30,269 bases of DNA. Source: Bacillota bacterium (GTDB lineage: Bacteria; Bacillota; Clostridia; Peptostreptococcales; Anaerovoracaceae). Each line of letters opens with the position of its first letter. Position 1 is the first letter of the stretch. The notes below the pieces were generated by a model. The model saw only the letters and a program-made list of their open reading frames with translations, ran no database searches and had not been told where the DNA came from. The DNA lies in NCBI GenBank assembly GCA_019420525.1, contig JAHZHA010000022.1, forward strand, positions 1-30,269, given 5' to 3'. Both the position numbers and the translations under genes were made by a program. This document shows positions 16,739 through 24,817 of the stretch, in pieces.

Positions 16739-17659
16739 ATGAAACGAGAACATATTTCCATTAAATCACCCTGTGACGGGTTGAATCTCAGTGTCCTGTC
16801 CGTGCTTCCCGATCCCCGGACGGAAACCTCCGGTATCGTACAGCTGATTCACGGTATGTCGGAACACAAAGAACGATATATCCGTTTCATGGAATTTCTT
16901 TCTTCAAACGGGTATATCTGTATCATCCATGATCACAGAGGACACGGCAGAAGTGTCAAAAGCACCGCAGACCTCGGTTACCTCTACGGTGCGGGCTTCA
17001 CCGGTCTGGTGCAGGACGCGGAAGCCGTCACGCAATACGCCAGATTCCGCTGGCCCGGTCTGCCCGTCCATCTCATGGGACACAGCATGGGTTCTCTGGT
17101 GGCCCGGTCTTATGCGAAACGCTTCGACAATGAAATCGATACGCTCACTCTCATCGGCTCGCCGTCTTTCCGTCACGGCGTCCGTACGGCTCTGCTGCTG
17201 ACGAAGTTCATCCGCTTCTTCCGTGGCAGTCGTCATGTCAGTCTGCTCATCGATCGGCTGGCCGCTCCACGCTCTGAAGACAGAAATTCCGGGTCGGCAT
17301 TCAGCTGGATCTGTTCCAGAGAATCCGTGGTAAGGGCCTACGAGATGGACGCTCTCTGCGGATTTACGTTTACCCTGGACGGTTATGAGGCGCTTCTCGG
17401 CCTGATGCTCGACGTATACAGCAGAGACGGCTGGCAGACGGACCATCCTTCTCTCCCCGTTCACTTTGCTTCGGGTGGAGACGATGTATGTCTCGTGGAC
17501 GTACCTCACTTTGAAAAATCGATCAGCTACATGCGGGATGCCGGATACGCTTCTGTCACATGGAAACTCTACGAAAATCTCCGTCACGAAATCCTCAACG
17601 AAAACGGCTCCAGCGAAGTCTGGTCTGATCTTCTGTCTTTTCTCCGCGGAAAAGAATGA
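16739..17659 (+). CDS. Alpha/beta hydrolase, monoacylglycerol lipase-like
   Basis: This 306-residue alpha/beta hydrolase of the Hydrolase_4 (monoacylglycerol lipase/lysophospholipase) type has an intact putative triad: Ser116 in GHSMGS, Asp249 (or 248) in SGGDD and His283 in LRHEIL. An oxyanion-region LIHGMSEH lies at 37-44, and a cap domain fills about 140-235. No signal peptide is seen, so it should be cytoplasmic. GGAGG lies 9 nt before the ATG. It follows the MBL hydrolase by 17 nt. No terminator is visible after it. Family assignment is sound; the physiological substrate is unknown. Confidence 0.88.
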   Translation: MKREHISIKSPCDGLNLSVLSVLPDPRTETSGIVQLIHGMSEHKERYIRFMEFLSSNGYICIIHDHRGHGRSVKSTADLGYLYGAGFTGLVQDAEAVTQYARFRWPGLPVHLMGHSMGSLVARSYAKRFDNEIDTLTLIGSPSFRHGVRTALLLTKFIRFFRGSRHVSLLIDRLAAPRSEDRNSGSAFSWICSRESVVRAYEMDALCGFTFTLDGYEALLGLMLDVYSRDGWQTDHPSLPVHFASGGDDVCLVDVPHFEKSISYMRDAGYASVTWKLYENLRHEILNENGSSEVWSDLLSFLRGKE

Positions 17660-17714
17660 AAGATGCGAAAATCCTCCGCAGAACGCCGAAAGAACTTTTC
17701 CTCTTTCTTAACTA

Positions 17715-17743
17715 TTGTGCTCAAGCTATGAAAGCTATATAAT
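17715..17743 (+). promoter_or_regulatory. Sigma-A promoter of the NSS transporter gene
   Basis: TTGTGC (17715-17720) is separated by 17 nt from TATAAT (17738-17743). The start site is near 17750, about 38 nt before the transporter ATG. Confidence 0.75.
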
Positions 17744-17787
17744 AGTTTCTGTTGCACGCTGGATATACGAAAGCAAGTGAGGATTTT

Positions 17788-19137
17788 ATGAAAAGAGAAA
17801 GTTTTAAATCGAGACTTGGTTTTCTCCTGATCGCTGCCGGCTGTGCCATCGGTATCGGAAACGTCTGGCGTTTCCCGTATATCGCCGGAAATTACGGCGG
17901 CGGCGTATTCGTACTTTTCTACCTGATCTTTCTGGTTATCGTAGCCGTTCCGGTTCTCACCATGGAACTGGCCATCGGTCGTGCCAGCCGCAAAAGTACG
18001 ATCAGCGCATATAACGAACTGGAAAAGCCGGGTCAGAAATGGCATATTCACGGCGGTTTCGCTTTAGCCGGAAACTACCTGCTGATGATGTTCTACACCA
18101 CGGTGGCCGGCTGGATGCTCAGCTATATGGTAAAATTCATAAAAAATGATTTTGCCGGTCTGGATACCGCCGGAGTCGGCCAGGTATTCAATGACATGCT
18201 GGCCAATCCTCTGGAGATGGGCGGATGGGCTCTCTTCACCGTAATTTTCGGTTTTCTCGTCTGTTCCCTCGGGCTTCAGAAAGGCCTCGAAAGAATTTCA
18301 AAGGTCATGATGGTTGCACTGCTTCTTCTGATCGTCCTGCTGGCGGTCCGCAGTGTCACTCTCGACGGCGCCATGGAAGGCCTCGAGTTCTATCTCAAGC
18401 CCGATTTCGGAAAAATGGTGGATTACGGTGTCTTCAATACTCTGGTGGCAGCCATGAATCAGAGCTTCTTCACCATGAGCCTCGGTATCGGCGCCATGCT
18501 CATCTTCGGAAGTTACATGAACAAAGACCGCGCCCTGCTGGGTGAAGCCGGCCGAATCGCCGCACTTGACACATTCGTAGCGATTGTATCGGGACTGATC
18601 ATCTTCCCGGCATGCTTCGCTTTCGATGTCAATCCGGACCAGGGTCCTTCCCTGATTTTCGTCACACTGCCTAACGTATTCAACGCTATGGGCGGCGGAC
18701 GCTTCTGGGGAGCGCTCTTCTTCCTGTTTATGGCATTTGCTTCCCTGTCCACAGTACTGGCTGTATTCGAAAATATCATCGCATGCTTCATGGACAAGTG
18801 GAACATGAGCCGCGGAAAGGCATGTCTGATCAACGGTATTCTTCTGGCATTCCTCTCCATGCCATGCGTTCTGGGCTTTAACGTCTGGAGTGACTTTACC
18901 ATCGCAGGCAAAAATATTCAGGATATGGAAGACTTCGCTGTCAGCAATATCCTGCTGCCGCTGGGTTCACTGATCTACCTGCTGTTCTGCGTATCCAGAG
19001 TCGGCTGGGGATTCAAGAATTATCAGAAAGAGGCAAACACAGGCGAAGGTGCAAAAGTTCCGAACTGGATCAGAGGTTACGTCACTTTTGTTCTGCCCGT
19101 ACTCATCGCGGTGATTCTGATTCTGGGACTCATCTAA
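17788..19137 (+). CDS. NSS-family sodium-dependent (amino acid) transporter
   Basis: This 449-residue neurotransmitter:sodium symporter has the hallmark first helix GCAIGIGNVWRFPYIAGNYG near residues 18-37, including the unwound region and Asn used for sodium binding in LeuT. VPVLTMELAIGRAS follows at the end of helix 2. Later helices include the Na-site-like FFTMSLGIGAML segment and a helix-8-like FASLSTVLAVFENI. Length and about 11 predicted membrane segments resemble the bacterial Tyt1 (tyrosine) and MhsT types; the substrate is inferred to be an amino acid. The ATG at 17788 is preferred over a TTG at 17752 because GTGAGGA lies just upstream and the family begins there. It has its own promoter and terminator. 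Confidence 0.94.
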   Translation: MKRESFKSRLGFLLIAAGCAIGIGNVWRFPYIAGNYGGGVFVLFYLIFLVIVAVPVLTMELAIGRASRKSTISAYNELEKPGQKWHIHGGFALAGNYLLMMFYTTVAGWMLSYMVKFIKNDFAGLDTAGVGQVFNDMLANPLEMGGWALFTVIFGFLVCSLGLQKGLERISKVMMVALLLLIVLLAVRSVTLDGAMEGLEFYLKPDFGKMVDYGVFNTLVAAMNQSFFTMSLGIGAMLIFGSYMNKDRALLGEAGRIAALDTFVAIVSGLIIFPACFAFDVNPDQGPSLIFVTLPNVFNAMGGGRFWGALFFLFMAFASLSTVLAVFENIIACFMDKWNMSRGKACLINGILLAFLSMPCVLGFNVWSDFTIAGKNIQDMEDFAVSNILLPLGSLIYLLFCVSRVGWGFKNYQKEANTGEGAKVPNWIRGYVTFVLPVLIAVILILGLI

Positions 19138-19204
19138 TTTTTTTACTACTTAATATAATAATAATCAATACAACAAATCACATCATCCATTATCGTGCAA
19201 AACA

Positions 19205-19258
19205 GAAAGAGAGCATAGCGGAAGATTTCAAAAATCCTCCGTAACGCTCTCTTTTTTG
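19205..19258 (+). terminator. Terminator after the NSS transporter, probably bidirectional
   Basis: The outer stem AAGAGAGC/GCTCTCTT (19207-19214 with 19246-19253) and an inner CGGAAGATTT/AAATCCTCCG arm are followed by TTTTTT. Read on the minus strand the hairpin is followed by TTTCTGTTTT, so it can also end the rnr transcript coming from the other side. Confidence 0.85.
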
Positions 19259-19311
19259 TTTCATACTCCTGATTTGATACGTCTCTGTCGTTCCCTTTTC
19301 TTTTTCTTTCT

Positions 19312-21804
19312 CTACCCTCTGTGCATTCTGCTCTTCTTCACCGTTCGGCCGCTCCGATGCCGCTTCGATTTACCCGGAGAAGATTTCTTTCCGCTTCTCC
19401 GCTTTTCCTCTCTGGCGGAGCTATCTCCGCTTTCAGCGGCATCTCTCACTTTCCTCTCTCTGCGGACCGTTCCTTTTCGGTCTTCTCTTTCCCTTCCGGC
19501 GCTCTTTCTTTCTTTTCCGCTCCGGCGCTTTTCCCGGGAAGAACTTTCTCTCTTCCGCCTGCCGCCGGCATTCTTCACGCGCCGTTCTGTCCGTTCCGCT
19601 ATTTCTTCGTCGGATATGAGACGCAGGTCGATTTCATCCGTAACGATGCTGACTTTGTCCACCTCTACGGAAACCCGATCTCCCACGGCGAAAATCCGGC
19701 GTGTCCGTTCACCGATCATGCGGTAATTTTTTTCATCGAAAATATAATAATCGTCGAGAAGTGTCTCCGCAGGGACATATCCTTCCGCTGTATTCTCCAG
19801 TTCCACGAAGAATCCTGCTGCTGCCACTCCGCTGATAATTCCGTCAAATCTACACCCCGTGAAACGGCTCATATATACCGCCCGGAGTTTTTTTTCTACG
19901 GCACGCTCCGCATCCACGGCAGCCCGTTCCCTGGCGGAAGAGACTGCGGCTGCATCTTCCGTGAGTTTTTTCAGGCGGTGCATCCGGCCTTCGTCGAGCG
20001 TGCCGTGAAGGGTGTCTTTGAGAATCCGGTGAACCATCAGATCCGGATAACGGCGGATCGGAGACGTGAAATGACAGTAATACCGGAAGCCCAGGCCGAA
20101 ATGACCTCCGCACTCTGTATCATAGACTGCTTTCTTCATAGAGCGCAGCGCCACTCTGCTGATGACGTTCTCGCTGTCGCTGCCTTTGGCCTGCTGAAGC
20201 AGATCACAGATGGATTTCGGATGAACGTTACCGCAGGAACCTTTCAGCAATAATCCCAACGTTCCGGCGAAATGTTTCAGTTCTTCCATTTTCATCTGGT
20301 CCGGCTTGTCGTGAACGCGGTACACAAACGGAATCTCCATCCAGTAACAGTGTTCCGCCACCACGCGGTTTGCCGTCAGCATGAATTCCTCAATCATTTT
20401 GTTTGCCACGCGCCGTTCGGCCGGTTCCAGAGATGCGACATTTCCCTCTTCATCCAGCGTGATGTGCGTCTCCGTGACGTCAAAATCGATACTTCCTTCC
20501 CGGTACCTCTTTTCGGAGAGAATCTCCGCCAGATCCCGCATATCGCATATCATCGGCAGAAGTTCTCTGTATTTTTCTCTCAGATTTTCCAGTCTCTTCT
20601 GTCTTTCGGGATTTTCCGGCACTTCCGGCTCCGTCATCTCCAGAAGATCTGACACGTCGGTATAGACGAGTCTCGCCGCCGAGCGGATCACACTCTCATA
20701 AATGCGGTAAGAAGTAACCTCGCCTGTTCTGCTGATCTCCATCTCCGCCGTGAGAGTCAGCCGGTCCTCCCCTTCGTTCAGGCTGCATATGCCGTTGGAG
20801 AGTTCTCGGGGCAGCATAGGGCAGACGCGGTCAGGGAAATAGACACTGCACCCTCTGTTCAGAGCTTCTTTGTCCAAAGCTGATCCTTCTTTCACATACT
20901 CGGCTACATCGGCGATACTGACGTAGAGCCGGTAACCCCCGTCTTTTGTCTTCTCCGCGCGTACCGCATCGTCGAAATCTCTGGCATCCTCACCGTCGAT
21001 GGTGACAATGGCTTTCTCCCGCAGATCGACTCGTCCCTGCCACTCCTCTTCCGTGACTTTCTGCGGAGCCGACGACGCCTCTGCCATCACTTCCTCTGGA
21101 AATTCCGTCCTCACATCGAAGCGCTGCATGACAGCTTCTGTCTCTGCCGCTGTATCGCCCGCCTTTCCGTAAATTTCGGTGATGACGCCTTTCGTTCCGG
21201 AAACACCATCAGGATATTGTGTGATTCTGACATGCACCTTGTCTCCCGTCACCGCTTCTCCGGTATCGTCGCCTTCCACATAAATATCCGGCAGATATCT
21301 GCTGTCCGTCCGAACGAGACCGTAATTTTTCCCGGCTTCATATGTGCCGGATGCGGATGTCACACCGCGTGAGAGGATCTTTTCGATCTTTCCCGCCCTT
21401 TTTCCGCCTCGTGTCTCAGGGCAGAGACGGAACAGCACTCTGTCGCCGTCCAAAGCATACGCCGTAAAAGACCGTGGAATATATACGTCCTCTCCGCCGA
21501 TATCCGGAGTTACAAATGCAACCCCCCTGCGATGCCCTCTCAACTTTCCGGCAAAGAGTTCATATGCCTCCGGCAACATATAGCGCCCTTTCTTGCTCTT
21601 TACGATTTTTCCTTCTCTTTCCATTTCATCCAGTTCATGGAGGACTGATCCGAATTCTTCCGGCTCTGCCTTTACCAGCTGGAGAATATCCTGTTCCGAA
21701 ACGAGAAATATCGTCTCATCGCCTGCGGCGCGGAGGAGTTCATCTCTTATCTCTTGTCTTCTTTCTTCACTCAGCTCATTGCGGACTGCATATTTTTTGC
21801 CCAT
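19312..21804 (-). CDS. rnr: Ribonuclease R
   Basis: The 830-residue 3'-5' exoribonuclease digests structured RNA. It has an N-terminal winged helix (about 15-80), two cold-shock domains (about 84-215) and an RNB catalytic domain from about 258, with TIDGEDARDFDDAV at 268-281 carrying the metal-binding aspartates. An S1 domain (about 650-735) precedes an 86-residue highly basic low-complexity tail (745-830). The ATG at 21804 has GAGG 8 nt upstream; the open frame reaches 21900 but has no ribosome binding site there. smpB and ssrA, often next to secG-rnr, are not here. The bidirectional terminator at 19205 lies just beyond. Confidence 0.96.
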   Translation of the reverse strand: MGKKYAVRNELSEERRQEIRDELLRAAGDETIFLVSEQDILQLVKAEPEEFGSVLHELDEMEREGKIVKSKKGRYMLPEAYELFAGKLRGHRRGVAFVTPDIGGEDVYIPRSFTAYALDGDRVLFRLCPETRGGKRAGKIEKILSRGVTSASGTYEAGKNYGLVRTDSRYLPDIYVEGDDTGEAVTGDKVHVRITQYPDGVSGTKGVITEIYGKAGDTAAETEAVMQRFDVRTEFPEEVMAEASSAPQKVTEEEWQGRVDLREKAIVTIDGEDARDFDDAVRAEKTKDGGYRLYVSIADVAEYVKEGSALDKEALNRGCSVYFPDRVCPMLPRELSNGICSLNEGEDRLTLTAEMEISRTGEVTSYRIYESVIRSAARLVYTDVSDLLEMTEPEVPENPERQKRLENLREKYRELLPMICDMRDLAEILSEKRYREGSIDFDVTETHITLDEEGNVASLEPAERRVANKMIEEFMLTANRVVAEHCYWMEIPFVYRVHDKPDQMKMEELKHFAGTLGLLLKGSCGNVHPKSICDLLQQAKGSDSENVISRVALRSMKKAVYDTECGGHFGLGFRYYCHFTSPIRRYPDLMVHRILKDTLHGTLDEGRMHRLKKLTEDAAAVSSARERAAVDAERAVEKKLRAVYMSRFTGCRFDGIISGVAAAGFFVELENTAEGYVPAETLLDDYYIFDEKNYRMIGERTRRIFAVGDRVSVEVDKVSIVTDEIDLRLISDEEIAERTERRVKNAGGRRKRESSSREKRRSGKERKSAGREREDRKGTVRRERKVRDAAESGDSSAREEKRRSGKKSSPGKSKRHRSGRTVKKSRMHRG

Positions 21805-21911
21805 ACCCTGTTCCTCTTTATGTATCCTCTCATCTGTCACAGGCGCCGCGGGGGATCCGTCCTCCGGACAAGGATTCCTTCTCCCCGGGCGTCTGAACAT
21901 ACCGTAAAATC

Positions 21912-22283
21912 TTATCGGTTTGTACCTGCGGTGCCTCTGGCAGCATTTGTACTGTCATCCGTACTGTCAGGCGTCATCGCATCTTTCATATCATCTGCCG
22001 CATTTTCAGCGCCGTCTGCTACGCTCTTTCCCGCGTCTTTTGCACCGTTCGCCATGTCGTCTGCCGCATCTTTCATGCCGTCTGCCATATCACCTGCTGC
22101 GTCTTTCATGTCATCTCCGGCGCTTTTCGCATCATCCGCCATGTCTTTGCCTGCGCCATCCACTTCGCCGGATGACATACTACTTCCTGAACTGCTGTCT
22201 GTCTTTGGCGTACTGCCACAGGCAGGCAGCAGAAGGACGGCGACCATCAATGCCATGACTGCTGCAAAACGTATTTTTTTCAT
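21912..22283 (-). CDS. Small lipoprotein with 11-residue Ala/Asp/Met/Lys repeats
   Basis: The 123-residue product starts with a lipoprotein signal (MKK then a hydrophobic stretch, lipobox LPAC ending at Cys22), then a Ser/Thr linker. Residues about 46-103 are repeats of 11 residues, for example DDAKSAGDDMK, DAAGDMADGMK and DAADDMANGAK. K/E recur at 60, 71, 82, 93 and M/V at 66, 77, 88, 99. Hendecads of this kind form long amphipathic helices in LEA-like and lipid-binding proteins. The C-terminus is polar. AAAGGAG lies 6 nt before the ATG at 22283; an ATG at 22304 lacks a site. It lies between secG and rnr, after a terminator. I do not recognise a named family. Confidence 0.8.
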   Translation of the reverse strand: MKKIRFAAVMALMVAVLLLPACGSTPKTDSSSGSSMSSGEVDGAGKDMADDAKSAGDDMKDAAGDMADGMKDAADDMANGAKDAGKSVADGAENAADDMKDAMTPDSTDDSTNAARGTAGTNR

Positions 22284-22421
22284 GATGTTCTCCTTTCCTG
22301 TCATACGAAAATATACATTTCGTCTGCAGTGAATAGTATCCGCCGGCGCAGCTGCTTTTATTCATATCTAATTTTAAATCCCGAGAATATTTTTTTCGTG
22401 AAATCTTTTTAAAAAAATTTG

Positions 22422-22451
22422 AAAAAACGGGCAGAAAGATTTTCTGCCCGT
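22422..22451 (-). terminator. Terminator after secG
   Basis: On the minus strand, an 11-bp perfect stem ACGGGCAGAAA/TTTCTGCCCGT with a 3-nt loop is followed directly by TTTTTC. It separates secG from the lipoprotein gene. Confidence 0.93.
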
Positions 22452-22459
22452 CTGGAAAA

Positions 22460-22690
22460 TTATTCAATTGCTGTAAGTGCAACAGCGCAGATGAAAAAGA
22501 CCACTGCGCCTCCTGCAGTAATCCTGCTGAGAATTGCCTCATAACCGCTGCTCTTCTTTTTTCCGAAAAGCTGTTCCGCACCGCCTCCGATGGAACCGGA
22601 CAGGCCCGCGCTGTTTCCGGACTGGAAGAGAATGCTGGCGATCAGAACGATGGAAGCGATCAGCAGCAGAATCATCAGTACGAGTTTCAT
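22460..22690 (-). CDS. secG: Preprotein translocase subunit SecG
   Basis: This 76-residue membrane protein has two helices (about 2-21 and 53-74) and the family loop LFQSGNSAGLSGSIGGGAEQ at 22-41, followed by FGKKKSSG. SecG associates with SecYE and aids SecA-driven export. The ATG at 22690 has the strong site AAGGAGGT 7 nt upstream; the longer open frame to 22750 is upstream leader. It has its own promoter behind eno and ends at a strong terminator. Confidence 0.95.
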   Translation of the reverse strand: MKLVLMILLLIASIVLIASILFQSGNSAGLSGSIGGGAEQLFGKKKSSGYEAILSRITAGGAVVFFICAVALTAIE

Positions 22691-22759
22691 ACAGATAACC
22701 TCCTTTTTATCTGACAGGCAAAAAATGCCCTTCCGTGCTTTCTGATACAAATCTTTAAG

Positions 22760-22788
22760 ATTATATCACATTCAGATGCGGTATTCAA
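22760..22788 (-). promoter_or_regulatory. Sigma-A promoter of secG
   Basis: On the minus strand, TTGAAT (22783-22788) is separated by 17 nt from TATAAT (22760-22765). It lies right after the eno stop and would give a leader of about 60 nt before secG. Confidence 0.8.
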
Positions 22789-22791
22789 TCA

Positions 22792-24081
22792 TTATCTGAG
22801 ATTGTAGAAGCTGTCGAGACCTCTGTATTCTGCGGTTTCGTCGAGAAGTTCTTCGATTCTGAGAAGCTGATTGTATTTTGCCACTCTGTCGGTTCTGGAC
22901 GGCGCGCCCGTCTTGATCTGACCGGCATTGAGAGCTACTACCAGATCTGCAATCGTTGTATCTTCTGATTCGCCGGATCTGTGGGAAACGACTGCCGTAT
23001 ATCCCGCTTCCTTTGCCATCTCGATGGCATCGATCGTCTCCGTCAGCGTACCGATCTGGTTTACCTTGATGAGAATCGCATTGGCTACGCCCATTTCGAT
23101 TCCTTTTTTCAGTCTTTCGGTATTCGTTACGAAGAGGTCATCACCCACCAGCTGAATCTTTTTGCCCAGTCTTTCGGTAAGGAGTTTCCATCCTTCCCAG
23201 TCTTCTTCAGCCAAACCGTCCTCGATAGAAATGATCGGATACTTTTCGCAGAGATCCGCATAATAGTCTACCATCTCAGCCGCCGTCTTTTTAATGCCTT
23301 CGCCGGCCAGGAAGTACGTCTTTTCTTCAGCATCGTAGATTTCCGTAGCTGCTACGTCCAGAGCGATTTTAACGTCTTCTCCCGGTACGTATCCGGCTTT
23401 TTCAATAGCTTCCACGATGTTGGCAATGGCATCGGCATTGGATTCCAGATTTGGAGCGAAACCGCCTTCATCGCCTACCGCAGTATTCATGCCTTTAGAT
23501 TTGAGAACCGTCTTCAGATTGTGGAAAATTTCGGCGCACATTCTGAGAGCTTCACGGAAATTCTTCGCTCCTACCGGCATTACCATGAATTCCTGAATAT
23601 CGACATTATTGTCCGCATGCTTTCCGCCGTTTAAAATATTCATCATCGGTACCGGAAGGACCTTGCCGTTTACGCCTCCGATATACTGGAAAATAGGAAG
23701 TCCCAGAGATTCTGCAGCCGCCCGCGCTACCGCCAGAGAAACGCCGAGAATCGCGTTGGCTCCCAGCCTGCCCTTATTTGGCGTACCATCCAGTTCAATC
23801 AGAAGCTTATCGAGAGCCGGCTGATCGAAAGGATTCATGCCCACGATTTCGTCGGCGATAATATCGTTTACATTACTTACAGCCTGAAGCACACCTTTGC
23901 CGAGATATCTTGACGCATCGCCGTCTCTGAGCTCTACCGCCTCAAAAGCGCCGGTAGACGCACCGGAAGGAACGATCGCGCGCCCGATAGTGCCGTCATC
24001 GAGATAAACTTCTACTTCTACTGTTGGATTGCCTCTGGAATCGAGTACCTCGCGCGCAATGACTTCTTCAATGTAAGACAT
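22792..24081 (-). CDS. eno: Enolase
   Basis: The 429-residue glycolytic enzyme interconverts 2-phosphoglycerate and phosphoenolpyruvate. Catalytic and metal residues are all present: SGASTG loop (39-44), H155 in GGKHADNN, E205 in GDEGGFAPN, D242 (ALDVAATE), E287 (SIEDGLAEEDW), D314 (GDDLFVTN), K339 (LIKVNQIGTLTET) and SHRSGE near 366-371. GGAGG lies 6-7 nt before the ATG. gpmI and gap, often adjacent, are not present. pgk and tpiA are nearby but separated by the small membrane-protein genes and terminators, so eno is its own unit. Confidence 0.98.
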   Translation of the reverse strand: MSYIEEVIAREVLDSRGNPTVEVEVYLDDGTIGRAIVPSGASTGAFEAVELRDGDASRYLGKGVLQAVSNVNDIIADEIVGMNPFDQPALDKLLIELDGTPNKGRLGANAILGVSLAVARAAAESLGLPIFQYIGGVNGKVLPVPMMNILNGGKHADNNVDIQEFMVMPVGAKNFREALRMCAEIFHNLKTVLKSKGMNTAVGDEGGFAPNLESNADAIANIVEAIEKAGYVPGEDVKIALDVAATEIYDAEEKTYFLAGEGIKKTAAEMVDYYADLCEKYPIISIEDGLAEEDWEGWKLLTERLGKKIQLVGDDLFVTNTERLKKGIEMGVANAILIKVNQIGTLTETIDAIEMAKEAGYTAVVSHRSGESEDTTIADLVVALNAGQIKTGAPSRTDRVAKYNQLLRIEELLDETAEYRGLDSFYNLR

Positions 24082-24160
24082 TTTTAACCTCCAAATATAT
24101 TAATATGAATCACTATTTTGACATCCGGCAGAAGGTAAAAAGCTGCTGCCGCAATGACAG

Positions 24161-24183
24161 ATTATACCGTTTTCATTATATCA
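24161..24183 (-). promoter_or_regulatory. Promoter region of eno with two -10 elements
   Basis: On the minus strand there are two TATAAT boxes 14 nt apart, at 24175-24180 and 24161-24166. The first is preceded by TGA (TGATATAAT), an extended -10, which may explain the lack of a good -35 for it. The second has only a weak TTTTTG at 17 nt. The eno leader would be about 75-90 nt. Confidence 0.6.
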
Positions 24184-24232
24184 CAAAAACTGCAGACAAA
24201 ACGGACAAATACATATATCTTCCGTCTGTCCG

Positions 24233-24264
24233 AAAAAAGCGCCGTACCGCTGCAGGCAGGCGCT
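24233..24264 (-). terminator. Terminator after the 29-residue membrane-peptide gene
   Basis: On the minus strand, AGCGCC (24259-24264) pairs with GGCGCT (24238-24243), with an inner CTGCAG-containing loop, followed by six T residues. It begins just after the stop of the small ORF. Confidence 0.82.
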
Positions 24265-24269
24265 CATAT

Positions 24270-24359
24270 CTATAAAAAGCTTATGATGACTCCCCCGATC
24301 ACAACGAGTACTACGATCAGAGCGAAATCACCGAATCCCTGGGGTTCTTTTATACTCAT
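24270..24359 (-). CDS. Tiny membrane protein, 29 residues
   Basis: An ATG-initiated frame of 29 codons runs from 24359 to a TAG at 24270. The ATG is one base after the stop of the preceding membrane-protein gene (AAATGATATG), with AGGAG 7 nt upstream inside that gene, so translation is probably coupled. The product has a polar start (MSIKEPQGFGDF) and then one hydrophobic segment of about 17 residues (from ALIVVLVVIGG to the end). It is closed by a terminator immediately downstream. It resembles single-pass small membrane proteins such as transporter accessory peptides; I do not recognise the family. Confidence 0.65.
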   Translation of the reverse strand: MSIKEPQGFGDFALIVVLVVIGGVIISFL

Positions 24360-24360
24360 A

Positions 24361-24756
24361 TCATTTCTCCTGTCCTTTTCTCAGACAGCACTGCAGCAGA
24401 AACCAGTAAACGATACTTCCCGCAAAATAGCAGAGCATGTCCGCCGGATCCGTCACCGAACCGGGCTTCAGCAGCGGTGCAATAAATTCCCACACAAAGC
24501 CTGCACCTGCCGCTGCAGCCAGCAAAAAAAACAATCGCTGCAACTCTCTTCCCGTTGTCAGAAGCAGCATATTTGCATAGGAAAAGAAAATCAGCGGACA
24601 GATCAGATCGTTGAAATATCCGGTAAAAAACCAGGATATCGTACGGGGAAGATTCTCCTTCAGAAACAGATTATTGATCAGATACAGCATTGCACCGATG
24701 AATATCAGAATGATATTCAAAGGCCGTTTTCTTATGCTCTGCAGAATACCTTTCAT
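24361..24756 (-). CDS. Small polytopic membrane protein, possibly VanZ-like
   Basis: This 131-residue protein has about four membrane segments (near 14-32, 40-62, 72-95 and 105-124) and a charged end (RKGQEK). The segment GSVTDPADMLCYFAGSIVYW resembles the last helix region of VanZ-like and related putative membrane proteins, but the match is judged by eye only. GGAGA lies 7 nt before the ATG. A strong terminator lies only 20 nt upstream, and no promoter fits between, so expression would depend on readthrough from the tpiA unit. It is followed by the coupled 29-residue gene. Confidence 0.7.
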   Translation of the reverse strand: MKGILQSIRKRPLNIILIFIGAMLYLINNLFLKENLPRTISWFFTGYFNDLICPLIFFSYANMLLLTTGRELQRLFFLLAAAAGAGFVWEFIAPLLKPGSVTDPADMLCYFAGSIVYWFLLQCCLRKGQEK

Positions 24757-24775
24757 AACGCAGTCTCCGTAAAAC

Positions 24776-24809
24776 GAAAAAGCGCTGCCGTTTATCCCGC
24801 GGCAGCGCT
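24776..24809 (-). terminator. Terminator after the tpiA/20-residue peptide unit
   Basis: On the minus strand, a 10-bp stem AGCGCTGCCG/CGGCAGCGCT with a 9-nt loop is followed by TTTTCGTTTT. It lies 8 nt after the stop of the 20-codon ORF. Confidence 0.9.
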
Positions 24810-24817
24810 GTCATATC

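Noticed and set aside
19321..20253. Plus-strand open frame of 310 codons opposite rnr
   Set aside because: It is antisense to the RNB and S1 domains of RNase R; the composition is the mirror of the rnr tail and no domain is visible.
22180..22581. Minus-strand 133-codon frame spanning secG and the lipoprotein leader
   Set aside because: It crosses a strong terminator and two real genes in another frame and has no ribosome binding site.
22691..22750. 20-codon N-terminal extension of secG
   Set aside because: The SecG family begins at the ATG at 22690, which has AAGGAGGT; the extension covers the leader after the promoter.
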